Positions 1 to 8,699 are shown, counted from the first letter of the stretch. The stretch is 10,330 bases of DNA from an uncultured Lachnospiraceae bacterium (GCA_910585255.1 CAJUEI010000132.1:1-10330), one strand, 5' to 3'. Notes: generated by a model from the letters alone, not told the origin. Numbers and translations: made by a program.

Positions 1-1
1 T

Positions 2-949
2 TATCAAACCATCGTATGTGCCTCGTCTTTCTGTACACTGCTGCAATCTAGCTTTGGCATCAATTTCCCTGAATGGCTCTCCTGTATTATCTGGGGTACA
101 TTAATGTTAATCACTGCATTTTACGGCATCGGTCTAACCAAAATCCTCAATATGATTAGTGTTCCGCTGCTGTTTGTCTTTCTGATTTACGGTGTTTCCA
201 TAGCCTTAAGCGGTGGCGGTATTGCTACGCTGTCTGCTTACCAACCATCTGGAAACGGCGGTATGTTAGTAGGAATTACCCTTTCTGTCGGCGGTTTTAT
301 TTCCGGTGCCGCTACCTGCGGCGATTATAACCGCTACAGTAAAGACGGAAAAAGTGCTGCTCTTTCCTGTCTGTTCGGCGTTATTCCGGCAGGTGTAGGT
401 GCACTGGCATGCGGTGCCATTCTATCCATCTGTTCCGGCAACTCCGATATTACAGTAATGTTCGCAAATGTAGGACTTCCTATAGCAGGTATGCTCGTTC
501 TTATTCTTGCCACCTGGACAACCAATGTAGGAAATGCCTATTCTGCAGGCATCGCCGTTGTAAATATTTTTAAAATGAAAGATGAAAAAAGAGCACTTGT
601 TACTGCAGTCTGCAGCATTATCGGAATCCTGCTTTCCCTAGGCGGTATTATCTACTATTTTGTAGACTTCCTATCTATTCTAAGCTACTTAATCACACCA
701 ATCTGTGCCGTTCTTATCGCAGACTACTGGATTATGGGTCGTGGAAAAAGCGAAGGCTGGAAACCATTTCCGGGCATCAACTGGCTGGGTATTACTGCCT
801 GGATCTGTGGTGCATTAACCACTTACTTCGATAAATTTTTTATCCCGGAACTAATCGGCATTGTCGTAACCGTTATCGTCTATTGTATCCTATGTACCAT
901 AATAAAAAATCCAAATTATAATCCATTTGCAAAGGAGATCAAACCATGA
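2..949 (+). CDS. NCS1-family (cytosine/purine/hydantoin-type) permease, 5'-truncated by window edge
   Basis: The frame is open from base 2, so the gene starts before the window. About 315 residues are visible, against roughly 420 for CodB-type permeases, so about 100 N-terminal residues are missing. The ATG at 104 is internal. The protein is a chain of hydrophobic membrane segments. The stretch GGFISGAATCGDYNRYSKDG resembles the NCS1 signature around 'PDFTRY' that follows a substrate-binding helix. Known members carry cytosine, purines, allantoin or hydantoins across the cytoplasmic membrane with a cation. The substrate here cannot be read from sequence. The stop codon overlaps the next start (ATGA), which indicates translational coupling to the M29-like enzyme. 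The DUF917 neighbour favours a heterocycle or hydantoin-like substrate, but this is inference. Family assignment is confident; substrate is not. Confidence 0.85.
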   Translation, partial: YQTIVCASSFCTLLQSSFGINFPEWLSCIIWGTLMLITAFYGIGLTKILNMISVPLLFVFLIYGVSIALSGGGIATLSAYQPSGNGGMLVGITLSVGGFISGAATCGDYNRYSKDGKSAALSCLFGVIPAGVGALACGAILSICSGNSDITVMFANVGLPIAGMLVLILATWTTNVGNAYSAGIAVVNIFKMKDEKRALVTAVCSIIGILLSLGGIIYYFVDFLSILSYLITPICAVLIADYWIMGRGKSEGWKPFPGINWLGITAWICGALTTYFDKFFIPELIGIVVTVIVYCILCTIIKNPNYNPFAKEIKP

Positions 950-1890
950 ATCAGACATATGAAGCTGCAAAAATCTCAATTCAATCCTGTATGGGGGTAA
1001 AACCAGGCGAAAAATTTCTTATTCTTACCGACACCGAACAGCTAAAACTGGCAAAAGAATTCGTAAAAGCAGGGAATGACTTAGGCGTGGAAACCGTTAT
1101 GGTCTGCGGTCCGGTGCATCACTCTGGAGAAATGCCGGAACTATCAAAAGCGGCAATCGATCAGGCTGACGTCTGTATGATGATTACCACCGGCTCCTTT
1201 ACTCATACAAAGGGCAGATCCGAAGCAACCCAAAGGGGCTGCCGCATTGCCTCTATGCCGGGCATTACCGAAGAAATCGTACAACATACATTGGGAGCCG
1301 ATTATAATGAAGTAGAACGCATGGGAACTATCTTAGCAGAAAAGCTTACAAAAGCAGAAAAAATACACATCACAACAGAATCTGGTACCGACCTTACCCT
1401 TTTTTGCAGCGGCAGACAGGGCATTGCAGATACTGGAAAATTAACCGAAAAAGGAGCCTTCGGCAATCTGCCGGCAGGAGAAGCCATGGTTGCCCCAATA
1501 GAGACAAAAGGAGACGGCATCCTGGTAGTAGACGGTGTCATTGCCGACTTTAAAGTAATGGAAAACCCACTTACTATCACCTTTCAAAACGGAAGAATTA
1601 TAAAAACAGAAGGCGAAGACGCCAAAGCATTTGAAGAATTTATCAATCAATTTGAAGACACCGCCAGAAATGTCTGCGAATTCGGCATTGGCACAAATCC
1701 AGCCTGTAAGATTATGGGCAACGGTCTGGTAGATGAAAAGGTATTTGGCACCATTCATATCGCCTGCGGAAATAACTTATTTATGGGGGGACAGCAGGAC
1801 TGTGATATGCACTATGATATGATTATCCAAGCTCCAACCGTGTGGCTTGACAACGAATGTATCATAGAAAAAGGCAAACATATTTATTAA
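946..1890 (+). CDS. M29-fold metalloenzyme (AmpS/aminopeptidase T-like), short form
   Basis: This 314-residue protein resembles the C-terminal catalytic part of M29 aminopeptidases (AmpS/PepS/AmpT, COG2309), which are normally about 400-415 residues, so the N-terminal portion is reduced. The expected metal ligands can be matched: E179 in NLPAGEAMVAP, E245 in CEFGIGTNPA, H271 in GTIHIACGNN, and H289 and D291 in MHYDMII. The family is normally a cytoplasmic, dinuclear-metal aminopeptidase. The same fold and ligand set also occur in NicX-type 2,5-dihydroxypyridine dioxygenases, which cleave a heterocycle. The start at 946 is supported by AAAGGAG at 931-937 and a 4-bp overlap with the permease stop. 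With a heterocycle-type permease before it and DUF917 after it, it may act on a ring or amide compound rather than on peptides. That is inference. Confidence 0.8.
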   Translation: MNQTYEAAKISIQSCMGVKPGEKFLILTDTEQLKLAKEFVKAGNDLGVETVMVCGPVHHSGEMPELSKAAIDQADVCMMITTGSFTHTKGRSEATQRGCRIASMPGITEEIVQHTLGADYNEVERMGTILAEKLTKAEKIHITTESGTDLTLFCSGRQGIADTGKLTEKGAFGNLPAGEAMVAPIETKGDGILVVDGVIADFKVMENPLTITFQNGRIIKTEGEDAKAFEEFINQFEDTARNVCEFGIGTNPACKIMGNGLVDEKVFGTIHIACGNNLFMGGQQDCDMHYDMIIQAPTVWLDNECIIEKGKHIY

Positions 1891-1921
1891 AAATAACAAA
1901 GAAAGTAGAAGAGGTAAGAAA

Positions 1922-3046
1922 ATGGCAAGAGAATTAAACCGCACCGAATTGACAAATCTCGTTTATGGCTCTAGTTTTTACGGCGGAGGAGGCGGAGGGT
2001 CCAGCGAAGAAGGACTTGCCCTAATTGAGGCAATCTACAAAGAAGATCCTAATGCATCTATCAAAATGATTGACATCCAAGAGATGGAAAACGATCCCAA
2101 TATTGTTTCTACCATGATTGCTGCACTAGGCTCCCCTGTAGCCACCAAAGGAAAAACATTTCAGGACGAATCCGTTAATGCAGTCAAGGGTATGGGAGAA
2201 GAAGCTAAATTTAGAGGAAAAGAATTAAAATATATCTATTCTGGAGAAATGGGCGGCGGCAATACCATGCTTCCGCTATATGCTGCATGGAAATGCGGAC
2301 TGCCGATTCTTGACACGGACGGAAACGGACGTGCTGTTCCTGAATTAAATACCGGTTTGCTGCCGGTTCATGGAATTCCAACCAGTCCGGTTATTCTTGC
2401 AAGCGAAGCAGGAGATACGATTGTTGCACGAACAAAAGATCCCATGGACTGTGTTGCCTGTGAAAAAATTGCCCGATATATGTGTCAGGCATTTGATCAG
2501 GGCATTGGTTTTGCAGCTTGGATTATGAATAAAGAACAGCATCTGCAGGCATCTGCACTGGGACAGATTACACTGGCAATTGAAGTTGGAAATATTTTAA
2601 TGACTACTCCAACGGGAAATGCCGTTGAAAAACTCCAGAATTATTTTAAAGAAAAAAAGATTCCATTCCAACCGATTGTAAAAACAGGTACCATTACTGA
2701 TATACAGATTACATCTGCAGGAGGATTTGATACAGGGGTGACAACTGTTCAGGCAGATAGCGGTGAACTATTTAAAGTAATATTTCAAAATGAAAATCTT
2801 TATGTAGAGACAGAGGGAAAAACGATTGTTACGGTTCCTAGTATTATCTCTACACTAGATTTAAGCAAGGAAAATATGGCTGTTCCTATATCAAACAGCG
2901 AAACTTATGTAGGACAAAAAATCGCTCTAACAGAGACGAAAGCTAATGAACGCTGGTATGATCTGCCGGAATGTTATCACTGCTGGAATGAAGTAATGAT
3001 TAGTGCAGGATACCAAATTGCAAAACCGGAAGTAAAGTTTTGGTAG
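1922..3046 (+). CDS. DUF917 / S-methyl-thiohydantoin desulfurase-family protein
   Basis: This 374-residue protein has the glycine-rich N-terminal signature of DUF917: GSSFYGGGGGGSSEEG at about residues 16-31. Further glycine-rich motifs follow, such as YSGEMGGGNT. The length is usual for the family. DUF917 corresponds to the S-Me-THD (S-methyl thiohydantoin desulfurase) N- and C-terminal domains. Relatives are often encoded beside hydantoinase/oxoprolinase genes and NCS1 permeases, so a role in catabolism of hydantoin-like rings is plausible. The precise reaction is not established from this sequence. No signal peptide is seen, so it should be cytoplasmic. The start at 1922 lies behind a purine-rich AGAAGAGGT. 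It follows the M29-like gene by 31 bp in the same operon. No hydantoinase or oxoprolinase gene is visible here, which is unusual. Confidence 0.8.
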   Translation: MARELNRTELTNLVYGSSFYGGGGGGSSEEGLALIEAIYKEDPNASIKMIDIQEMENDPNIVSTMIAALGSPVATKGKTFQDESVNAVKGMGEEAKFRGKELKYIYSGEMGGGNTMLPLYAAWKCGLPILDTDGNGRAVPELNTGLLPVHGIPTSPVILASEAGDTIVARTKDPMDCVACEKIARYMCQAFDQGIGFAAWIMNKEQHLQASALGQITLAIEVGNILMTTPTGNAVEKLQNYFKEKKIPFQPIVKTGTITDIQITSAGGFDTGVTTVQADSGELFKVIFQNENLYVETEGKTIVTVPSIISTLDLSKENMAVPISNSETYVGQKIALTETKANERWYDLPECYHCWNEVMISAGYQIAKPEVKFW

Positions 3047-3076
3047 AATATTATCATAAGAAAGGAACAATATATC

Positions 3077-4033
3077 ATGAAAAAACTAATTGCAATCGGG
3101 GAAGCATTAATTGATTTTGCCCCATCTCAAACCGGTAAAAAAATCAAAGAAGTAGAAAGTTTCTCTCCAAAGACCGGCGGTGCACCTGCCAATGTATGTG
3201 GTGCTTTTACTCGCCTGGGTGGAAGTTCAGAAATGATTACTCAATTAGGAAACGATCCATTCGGTGATAAAATTTTAGATGACTTCCTCTCCCATCAGAT
3301 CGGATGCAGCTATGTGCTTCGTACAGAAAGGGCAAATACCTCTCTCGCTTTTGTCTCACTTGCTGCAGACGGCAATCGGGAATTCTCTTTCTATCGCAAT
3401 CCAGGAGCAGATATGCTGCTGTCAGAAGACGAAATTCAAAAAGAATGGTTTCAAGACTGTGGTGTCCTGCACTTTTGCTCTGTCTCCTTAGGTGATTTTC
3501 CAATGAAAGAAGCACACCGAAAAGCTATCCTTTATGCAAAAGAACAAGGAGCACTGATCAGTTTTGATCCAAATATCCGCTTGGCCCTTTGGAAAAGTCC
3601 AAAAGCCCTAAAAGCTGCTATCTTAGAATTCCTTCCATATGCGGATATTCTTAAAGTATCCGATGAAGAATTGGAATTTATTACAGGAGAAACAGATATA
3701 GAAAAAGCCAAACATACCTTACTTGCTCACAGCCGTCTGATTATCTATACAACTGGAAGTAACGGAGCACAAGCCTATACAAAGACGGTTTCTTCTCAAG
3801 CGGACGGTTTTAAAGTTGCAGCTGTCGATACGACCGGAGCCGGAGACGGGTTTATTGGTTCTTTTCTCTATCAACTATGTGCAGGCGGAAAGGAAATCGA
3901 AACCCTTCAGGCAGATGAGCTTCGGGATTATTTAAGATTTTCCAATGGTTTTTGTGCCCTTAGTGTACAAAAACACGGAGCTATCGATTCCTATCCAAGC
4001 CAAGAAGAAGTACTGCAGTTAATTCAGCAATAA
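3077..4033 (+). CDS. PfkB-family carbohydrate kinase, fructokinase-like
   Basis: This 318-residue protein is a full-length ribokinase/PfkB-fold kinase, which phosphorylates a sugar with ATP in the cytoplasm. The N-terminal pattern GEALIDF and then GGAPANV at residues 34-40, followed by RLGG, is typical of ScrK-type fructokinases. The C-terminal ATP/anion-hole motif DTTGAGD is at 251-257, with D257 as the expected catalytic base. The start at 3077 follows GAAAGGAAC, and the gap from the DUF917 gene is 30 bp, so co-transcription is likely. There is no sucrose hydrolase or sugar transporter in this operon. The substrate could be free fructose or a sugar released by the preceding enzymes. PfkB kinases also include ribokinase, pseudouridine kinase and fructosamine kinases, so the substrate remains open. 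Confidence 0.88.
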   Translation: MKKLIAIGEALIDFAPSQTGKKIKEVESFSPKTGGAPANVCGAFTRLGGSSEMITQLGNDPFGDKILDDFLSHQIGCSYVLRTERANTSLAFVSLAADGNREFSFYRNPGADMLLSEDEIQKEWFQDCGVLHFCSVSLGDFPMKEAHRKAILYAKEQGALISFDPNIRLALWKSPKALKAAILEFLPYADILKVSDEELEFITGETDIEKAKHTLLAHSRLIIYTTGSNGAQAYTKTVSSQADGFKVAAVDTTGAGDGFIGSFLYQLCAGGKEIETLQADELRDYLRFSNGFCALSVQKHGAIDSYPSQEEVLQLIQQ

Positions 4034-4069
4034 ATTTTATTTTAATTAAAATGGAGGATTTTTATTATT

Positions 4070-4690
4070 ATGCAGATTTATCAGATTACCGATTCCAAAT
4101 TTCGAAAATATGGACGCATTTTAAAAAATGTAACTACTGATGCCCTTTTGCAGGCAATGGAGCATACACCGCTTCCAGAAGATGTAATCTATATTCCTTC
4201 TGATCCGGCATTAGAAGCACTGCCGGTCTGCCAGCAGTTTCAAAATGAAGTATATGGTGAACTGCCTATTCAGATTGGATACTGCAACGGCAACAACTAC
4301 CTTTTAAATGCAGTAGAATATCACCGTTCTTCTGAAATTAATGTAGCTCAGAAAGATTTAATTTTACTGCTTGGCTGTCAGCAGGACATTACAGAGGATT
4401 TTACATATGATACTTCTAAAATAGAAGCGTTTCTTTTACCTGCCAAAACCGCAGTAGAAATCTATGCCACTACCCTGCACTATGCACCTTGCAATGCAGA
4501 CAAAGACGGTTTCCGCTGTGTTGTTGTTCTGCCGAAAGATACCAATTTAGAGCTAAATACTTCTCATAAAACAGAGGGCGAAGATAAGCTTCTCACCGCT
4601 AAAAATAAATGGCTGATTGCACATAAAGACTCAGGCTTAGAGGGACAGGCATTTATCGGACTGATTGGAGAAAATATTTCTGTAAAATAA
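4070..4690 (+). CDS. DUF4867-like protein of unknown function
   Basis: This 206-residue soluble protein begins MQIYQITDSKFRKYGRIL. The F..YG pattern near the N-terminus, together with the overall length, recalls the DUF4867 family, which is probably cupin-like (a pattern also seen in ureidoglycolate lyase-type proteins). I place it there from memory with moderate confidence. Other recognisable pieces are PIQIGYCNGNNYLLNAVEYHR and a following LILLLGCQQDI, which look like the strand-turn-strand pattern of a sugar- or acid-binding barrel. No membrane segment or signal peptide is seen. The ATG at 4070 is chosen because ATGGAGGA lies upstream; the ATG inside that site is out of frame. It is the last gene of the operon and is followed by a terminator. 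No catalytic function can be assigned. Confidence 0.7.
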   Translation: MQIYQITDSKFRKYGRILKNVTTDALLQAMEHTPLPEDVIYIPSDPALEALPVCQQFQNEVYGELPIQIGYCNGNNYLLNAVEYHRSSEINVAQKDLILLLGCQQDITEDFTYDTSKIEAFLLPAKTAVEIYATTLHYAPCNADKDGFRCVVVLPKDTNLELNTSHKTEGEDKLLTAKNKWLIAHKDSGLEGQAFIGLIGENISVK

Positions 4691-4731
4691 TCTCCATATA
4701 AATAATCGAACTAAAAAATAAATAGCAAAAC

Positions 4732-4781
4732 CAGGGCTGTAGGCAGCCAACAAATGCTGCTCACAGCCCTGCCTAGTTTTT
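4732..4781. terminator. Intrinsic terminator between convergent operons, probably bidirectional
   Basis: A stem pairs CAGGGCTGT (4732-4740) with ACAGCCCTG (4763-4771) and continues inward after a short imperfection as GCAGC (4743-4747) with GCTGC (4756-4760), leaving an 8-base loop. On the plus strand it is followed closely by TTTTT (4777-4781). On the minus strand the other side offers TTTT (complement of 4727-4730), so it could also end the leftward glvA operon. It sits between the stop codons of two convergent operons. Confidence 0.85.
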
Positions 4782-4807
4782 ATAAATAGTTCTTTTCTAG
4801 ATCACTC

Positions 4808-6157
4808 TTACTTTAATTCTGGCCAAAATTCTTTATTTGCTATAATCATATCGTCTAAAATAGCTTTTGCCACCGTAGCAGAAGGTACAGTTTTATTCAT
4901 GGTAAATGCCTTCCAAACCTTTTCATAAGAACCTTCTATTCCTCCCTGAATAATCAGTTTTTCAGAAGCAAGCTGCTGTTCCATTAATCCCTTATAAAAT
5001 TCATCAATCTTACCCTGGCGAACCACTTCTGGACCATTCTTTCCCATATATGCTGGTACCTCTACCATCGCATCTCCGGCAATATTTTCAATCGCTCCCT
5101 TATTCTCTACAATTACAATAAATTTCTTCTTTGTATCATTTTTCAGTGCACTCGCCAAATCTGCAATATAATTTCCATGTGCCCCGTGATAAAATGCCTT
5201 TGCCGTTACTTCTCCTGTTGCAATATAGTGATCGATTCCCTCGAATAAATCTTTCTCTCTTGTCTCCATTACCTCATTTGCCCGGGTATGATTCGGATCG
5301 GATTCCTCTACTACATCTTTTGACAAAAGATAGTACTGAAGATACGTATTCGGCAGATATTCTGGATTTAATTTTAATACTTTATAGACATTATTCCAAG
5401 TGTGAATCCAAGAGGAATTTAGATGCCGTTCTCCAACTGCCTCGTGCTCTTTTAACTTCTGAATAACATCCATTGGAAGCAATGTTTTGTGTTCCATTAC
5501 ATAATCAAAAATTTCTTTCTTCAGATCCCGTCCCTGATATGTCAATTCGGTAAACCATCCAAAGTGATTCAGTCCAAAATAATTAAAATCAAAATCGGTA
5601 AACTGCGGCACATTTAAGCATCTGCCTACCATTTCCATAATTGCAATCGGCATATCACAAATATTAATAATTCTAGCATTTGGACGCAGTACACGGCATG
5701 CTTCAGAAACAACTGCTGCCGGATTGGAATAATTTAAAATCCAATAATCTTTTGCTGCATATTTTTCTACATCATCTATTACCTTCATCATTGGATACAT
5801 GGTTCGAAGTCCATATGCCAAGCCGCCGCACCCACAGGTTTCCTGTCCTACACAGCCATGGCGAAGCGGTATCTTCTCGTCCTGCTCTCTCATCGCATAT
5901 TTTCCAACCCGCATCTGGGCAAAGATAAAATTAGCATCCTTATAAGCAGTTTCTTCATCGGTTGTTACGGTAAGCTGAATCGGAGAATTCATATCTTTTA
6001 AAATCCAGTCTACTACAAGACTTACCTTATACTGCCGATCTTTATCAATATCAAACAGCCTCACTTCATCCACGCCTAACTCTTCTCTTCTCAGTGCAAT
6101 CGACTTCACAATACCTGGTGTAAATGTACTTCCGCCTCCAACAATTGTAATAATCAT
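4808..6157 (-). CDS. glvA: GH4 6-phospho-alpha-glucosidase
   Basis: This 449-residue cytoplasmic enzyme is a family 4 glycosidase, which hydrolyses alpha-linked 6-phospho-disaccharides such as maltose-6'-phosphate to glucose and glucose-6-phosphate, using NAD and a divalent metal. The Rossmann motif IVGGGSTFTPG is at residues 5-15. NYSNPAAVV at 142-150 contains the conserved NP. The CDMP motif at 167-170 marks the alpha-specific branch (beta-specific relatives have CNVP); C167 and H198 (GLNHFGW) are the expected metal ligands. GQETCGCGG at 104-112 has Cys at the position where I recall Pro being common. The length equals that of Bacillus GlvA/MalA. The start follows AAAGGAGGAT. It is the last gene of the PTS operon, 69 bp after the EIICB gene. 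Confidence 0.95.
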   Translation of the reverse strand: MIITIVGGGSTFTPGIVKSIALRREELGVDEVRLFDIDKDRQYKVSLVVDWILKDMNSPIQLTVTTDEETAYKDANFIFAQMRVGKYAMREQDEKIPLRHGCVGQETCGCGGLAYGLRTMYPMMKVIDDVEKYAAKDYWILNYSNPAAVVSEACRVLRPNARIINICDMPIAIMEMVGRCLNVPQFTDFDFNYFGLNHFGWFTELTYQGRDLKKEIFDYVMEHKTLLPMDVIQKLKEHEAVGERHLNSSWIHTWNNVYKVLKLNPEYLPNTYLQYYLLSKDVVEESDPNHTRANEVMETREKDLFEGIDHYIATGEVTAKAFYHGAHGNYIADLASALKNDTKKKFIVIVENKGAIENIAGDAMVEVPAYMGKNGPEVVRQGKIDEFYKGLMEQQLASEKLIIQGGIEGSYEKVWKAFTMNKTVPSATVAKAILDDMIIANKEFWPELK

Positions 6158-6226
6158 AATTTTTTATCCTCCTTTTTCTATATAAATAAAATAAATCTTC
6201 TTTTTTATTAATACATACCTATTTAT

Positions 6227-7819
6227 CTACATTTTCTCTAATGCGTCTTCTACTTCTCCACGCACAGCCGCTACCTGCATTCCAAATATAATCTGAATAT
6301 CTTTTCCCTTTCGCTTAATTCCGCTGTTTTTCACCTGATTAATAACATCCTCTTGAATCAGATTTTCATCTTTTACTGTTACCCGAAGTCTGGTAAAACA
6401 ATTATCGACTGTCTCAATATTTGCCTTTCCGCCAAGCCCTCGAATAATCGTTACTGCATCTGTCCCTTTCCCTTCTGCTTCTTTTGTCTCTGTACTCTTC
6501 TGAACCGGAGCCTTAGTCTTTTCCGAACTTGCCAAAACAGCAGCCTCTTTTCCTTCTTCTTCCCGTCCAGGTGTCTTCAAATCCAGCTTCTGAATCATAA
6601 ATACAAACAGGAAATAATAAACCACTGCCACTGCCGCACCCACTACAAACAACATCGGCCAATTTGTTTTCTCTATTCCCAAAACAAGATTGGAAATTAA
6701 AATATTGACAATACCTCCGCTTGTTGATGCTGGAATATGTAATACTTTTAACAGTACCAAACTGGCACCGCTAATAAGAGAATGAACTAAAAATAAAATC
6801 GGTGCAGCAAATACAAAGATAAAATCGATTGGCTCTGTAATACAAGAAAGCACCGCTGCTACCATAAGCGGAACCAACATAGCCTTTGTCTTTTCTTTAT
6901 TCTTTTTATAAGCAGTTGTAATAAAAGCAAAACAAATACCCATATATGGGAATAAATTATTAAAAGAATAACTATTATAATAAGTGGAATCAGAAAACAT
7001 CACATCCGGCATATTCATCTCTGCCACACGGATTGGATAAGCACCGGCAATCACCTGCTCTCCCAATACCAATGTTCCGCCTACATCTGTAAACTGGAAC
7101 GGTGCATAGATTAAATGATGCAGTCCAGTAGGAACTAAAAGTTTGTTTAATACTCCATAGAGATACAATCCTATATTTCCGCTTCGATTAATCAAATTAG
7201 CAAGAGCTGCTATTCCAGTCTGTACAACTGGCCATACAAATGCTACGATAAACCCCATTCCAAGGGATACTAAAATCATTAACAAAAAAGGAAATCTCAC
7301 ACCAGAAAACATAGAAAAATATCCTTTAAACTGTTTTCCTCCAAATTTATTAAAAATTCCTCCTGTCAGACAACCCAAAATAATTCCTCCAAATACTCCC
7401 ATATCCAGTACTTGAATTCCCATTACACTAGCTTGTCCTGTTCCATAAAGTCCCAACATACCAGGTTCTGCAATTTTATTAAAAAATTCCAACGTAATAT
7501 GATTGGCATTTAAAAATATAAAATATGCCATTAAAGCGATTAAAGCAGCATGTCCTTTATCCCTTTTTGCCAATGCCCCTGCAATTCCCACACAGAAAAT
7601 AATACTTAAATTATTAATTAAAAACATCAAAGAATCATAGATTAATTTCCCAATCAGCTGAAACGGTGCTGCCTGCAGGAAAGTAATCTTAGAAGAAATC
7701 GAAGTATTCGTCAATAAAATACCCAAAATCAAAATTGTACCTGCCACGGAAAGATACATTAATGGCTGTACAATTGCTTTAGAAAACCGTTCCAATGTAC
7801 TTTTTATTTTGTCTTTCAT
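6227..7819 (-). CDS. glvC: Alpha-glucoside PTS permease, EIICB
   Basis: This 530-residue protein imports alpha-glucosides such as maltose across the cytoplasmic membrane and phosphorylates them. The N-terminal EIIC domain (to about residue 410) has many hydrophobic helices and includes GLHHLIYAPFQF and the ITEPIDFIFVFAAP signature. A charged Glu/Lys-rich linker (about 415-450) leads to the EIIB domain, where C474 in ETVDNCFTRLRV is the phospho-acceptor cysteine. No EIIA domain is fused; the EIIA encoded in the same operon should supply phosphate. Length and order match the MalP/GlvC type. The start at 7819 follows AAAGGAGACC and lies 15 bp after the antiterminator stop. The neighbouring GH4 enzyme with CDMP supports alpha-glucoside specificity. 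Confidence 0.94.
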   Translation of the reverse strand: MKDKIKSTLERFSKAIVQPLMYLSVAGTILILGILLTNTSISSKITFLQAAPFQLIGKLIYDSLMFLINNLSIIFCVGIAGALAKRDKGHAALIALMAYFIFLNANHITLEFFNKIAEPGMLGLYGTGQASVMGIQVLDMGVFGGIILGCLTGGIFNKFGGKQFKGYFSMFSGVRFPFLLMILVSLGMGFIVAFVWPVVQTGIAALANLINRSGNIGLYLYGVLNKLLVPTGLHHLIYAPFQFTDVGGTLVLGEQVIAGAYPIRVAEMNMPDVMFSDSTYYNSYSFNNLFPYMGICFAFITTAYKKNKEKTKAMLVPLMVAAVLSCITEPIDFIFVFAAPILFLVHSLISGASLVLLKVLHIPASTSGGIVNILISNLVLGIEKTNWPMLFVVGAAVAVVYYFLFVFMIQKLDLKTPGREEEGKEAAVLASSEKTKAPVQKSTETKEAEGKGTDAVTIIRGLGGKANIETVDNCFTRLRVTVKDENLIQEDVINQVKNSGIKRKGKDIQIIFGMQVAAVRGEVEDALEKM

Positions 7820-7834
7820 AATTGGTCTCCTTTA

Positions 7835-8671
7835 TTATTTATTGGAAAATATAATAATAACATGATAAGCCAAATATCCTTTTTCTGCTTCCGTAATTTT
7901 CTTATGATAAGTCTTTTCAATATATGCTGCAATCTGATCCACACAGCTAAACTCTTTCGGATACTCGTCACGTCCTAATACATCCAGAAAATTATCTTCA
8001 AATTGTTCTTCATTTTCACTCAGTACCCTTTTTGAAAAAAACTGCAGATGACGTACAAACCGATCATACTGAAGCGAGTTTTTATCCGCTTCCACCTGCA
8101 TCTTATTCTGCACAATCTGAAGAATATCCCGAATCATCTGAATACTATTAATCAAAATATCCGAACGTTGTTTCATAGAAGCATTGACAATATGAAGAGT
8201 AATAAATCCCATTTCTTCTTCTGAGATCCAGATATCCATATGATTATGAATAATCTGTGCTGCTCTCTGAGAAAGTGCAAATTCTTTTTTATAAAACTGC
8301 TTAATCTCTAATAAAAGCGGATTTTCACATACAATATGATCCTTTTCCCGTTCCAAAGATATACTGATATGATCGGTCAATGTAATATAGATATTTTCAT
8401 CAATCTCAAGAGTGGATTCCGTCCGAAGCATTTCCACAATCTCCTCTGCAATAGTCAAATAGATAGAGGGAATTTCTCGAATCAGTTTTTCTAATCGATT
8501 TAATACATTTTTATCTTTTAAAGTGAAAATCTTTTCTACTTTTTCATTGTCCAGCTTATCCCCTGCCTTCTTTTGAAAAGCAAGCCCTCTGCCAATTACA
8601 ATCATTTCCTCTTCATTGCCATCACTTTTCACCATCACAACATTATTATTGTAAATTCTCTTAATCTGCAT
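7835..8671 (-). CDS. licT: BglG/LicT-family transcriptional antiterminator
   Basis: This 278-residue RNA-binding regulator stabilises an antiterminator hairpin in the leader of its target operon. Residues 1-55 form the CAT RNA-binding domain (MQIKRIYNNNVVMV, then GRGLAFQKKAGD). Two PTS regulation domains follow, with all four expected phosphorylation histidines: H101 (TDHIS), H160 (ITLHIVNA), H208 (VRHLQFF) and H270 (YLAYHVI). These positions are one more than those of LicT (100, 159, 207, 269). By family knowledge, phosphorylation of PRD1 by the cognate EIIB inactivates the protein and HPr-dependent PRD2 phosphorylation activates it. It lies between the EIIA and EIICB genes; a matching RAT and terminator sit upstream of EIIA, so it should regulate its own operon. 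The Shine-Dalgarno (AAGGGG) is weak and partly inside a small palindrome. Confidence 0.95.
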   Translation of the reverse strand: MQIKRIYNNNVVMVKSDGNEEEMIVIGRGLAFQKKAGDKLDNEKVEKIFTLKDKNVLNRLEKLIREIPSIYLTIAEEIVEMLRTESTLEIDENIYITLTDHISISLEREKDHIVCENPLLLEIKQFYKKEFALSQRAAQIIHNHMDIWISEEEMGFITLHIVNASMKQRSDILINSIQMIRDILQIVQNKMQVEADKNSLQYDRFVRHLQFFSKRVLSENEEQFEDNFLDVLGRDEYPKEFSCVDQIAAYIEKTYHKKITEAEKGYLAYHVIIIFSNK

Positions 8672-8699
8672 AACAGGGAATTTCCCCTTTCCATTCCAA

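Noticed and set aside
3237..3515. Open frames overlapping the PfkB kinase gene on both strands
   Set aside because: All are in other frames of a gene with clear kinase motifs and have no independent start signals.
4039..4052. Palindrome ATTTTAATTAAAAT between the kinase and DUF4867 genes
   Set aside because: A 14-base AT-only palindrome is expected by chance in AT-rich intergenic DNA; no T-tract terminator geometry or known operator is evident.
5131..5466. Plus-strand open frames inside the glvA and EIICB genes (for example 5131-5466, 5680-5928, 6353-6700)
   Set aside because: They lie antisense to well-supported conserved genes and have low-complexity sequences without family motifs.
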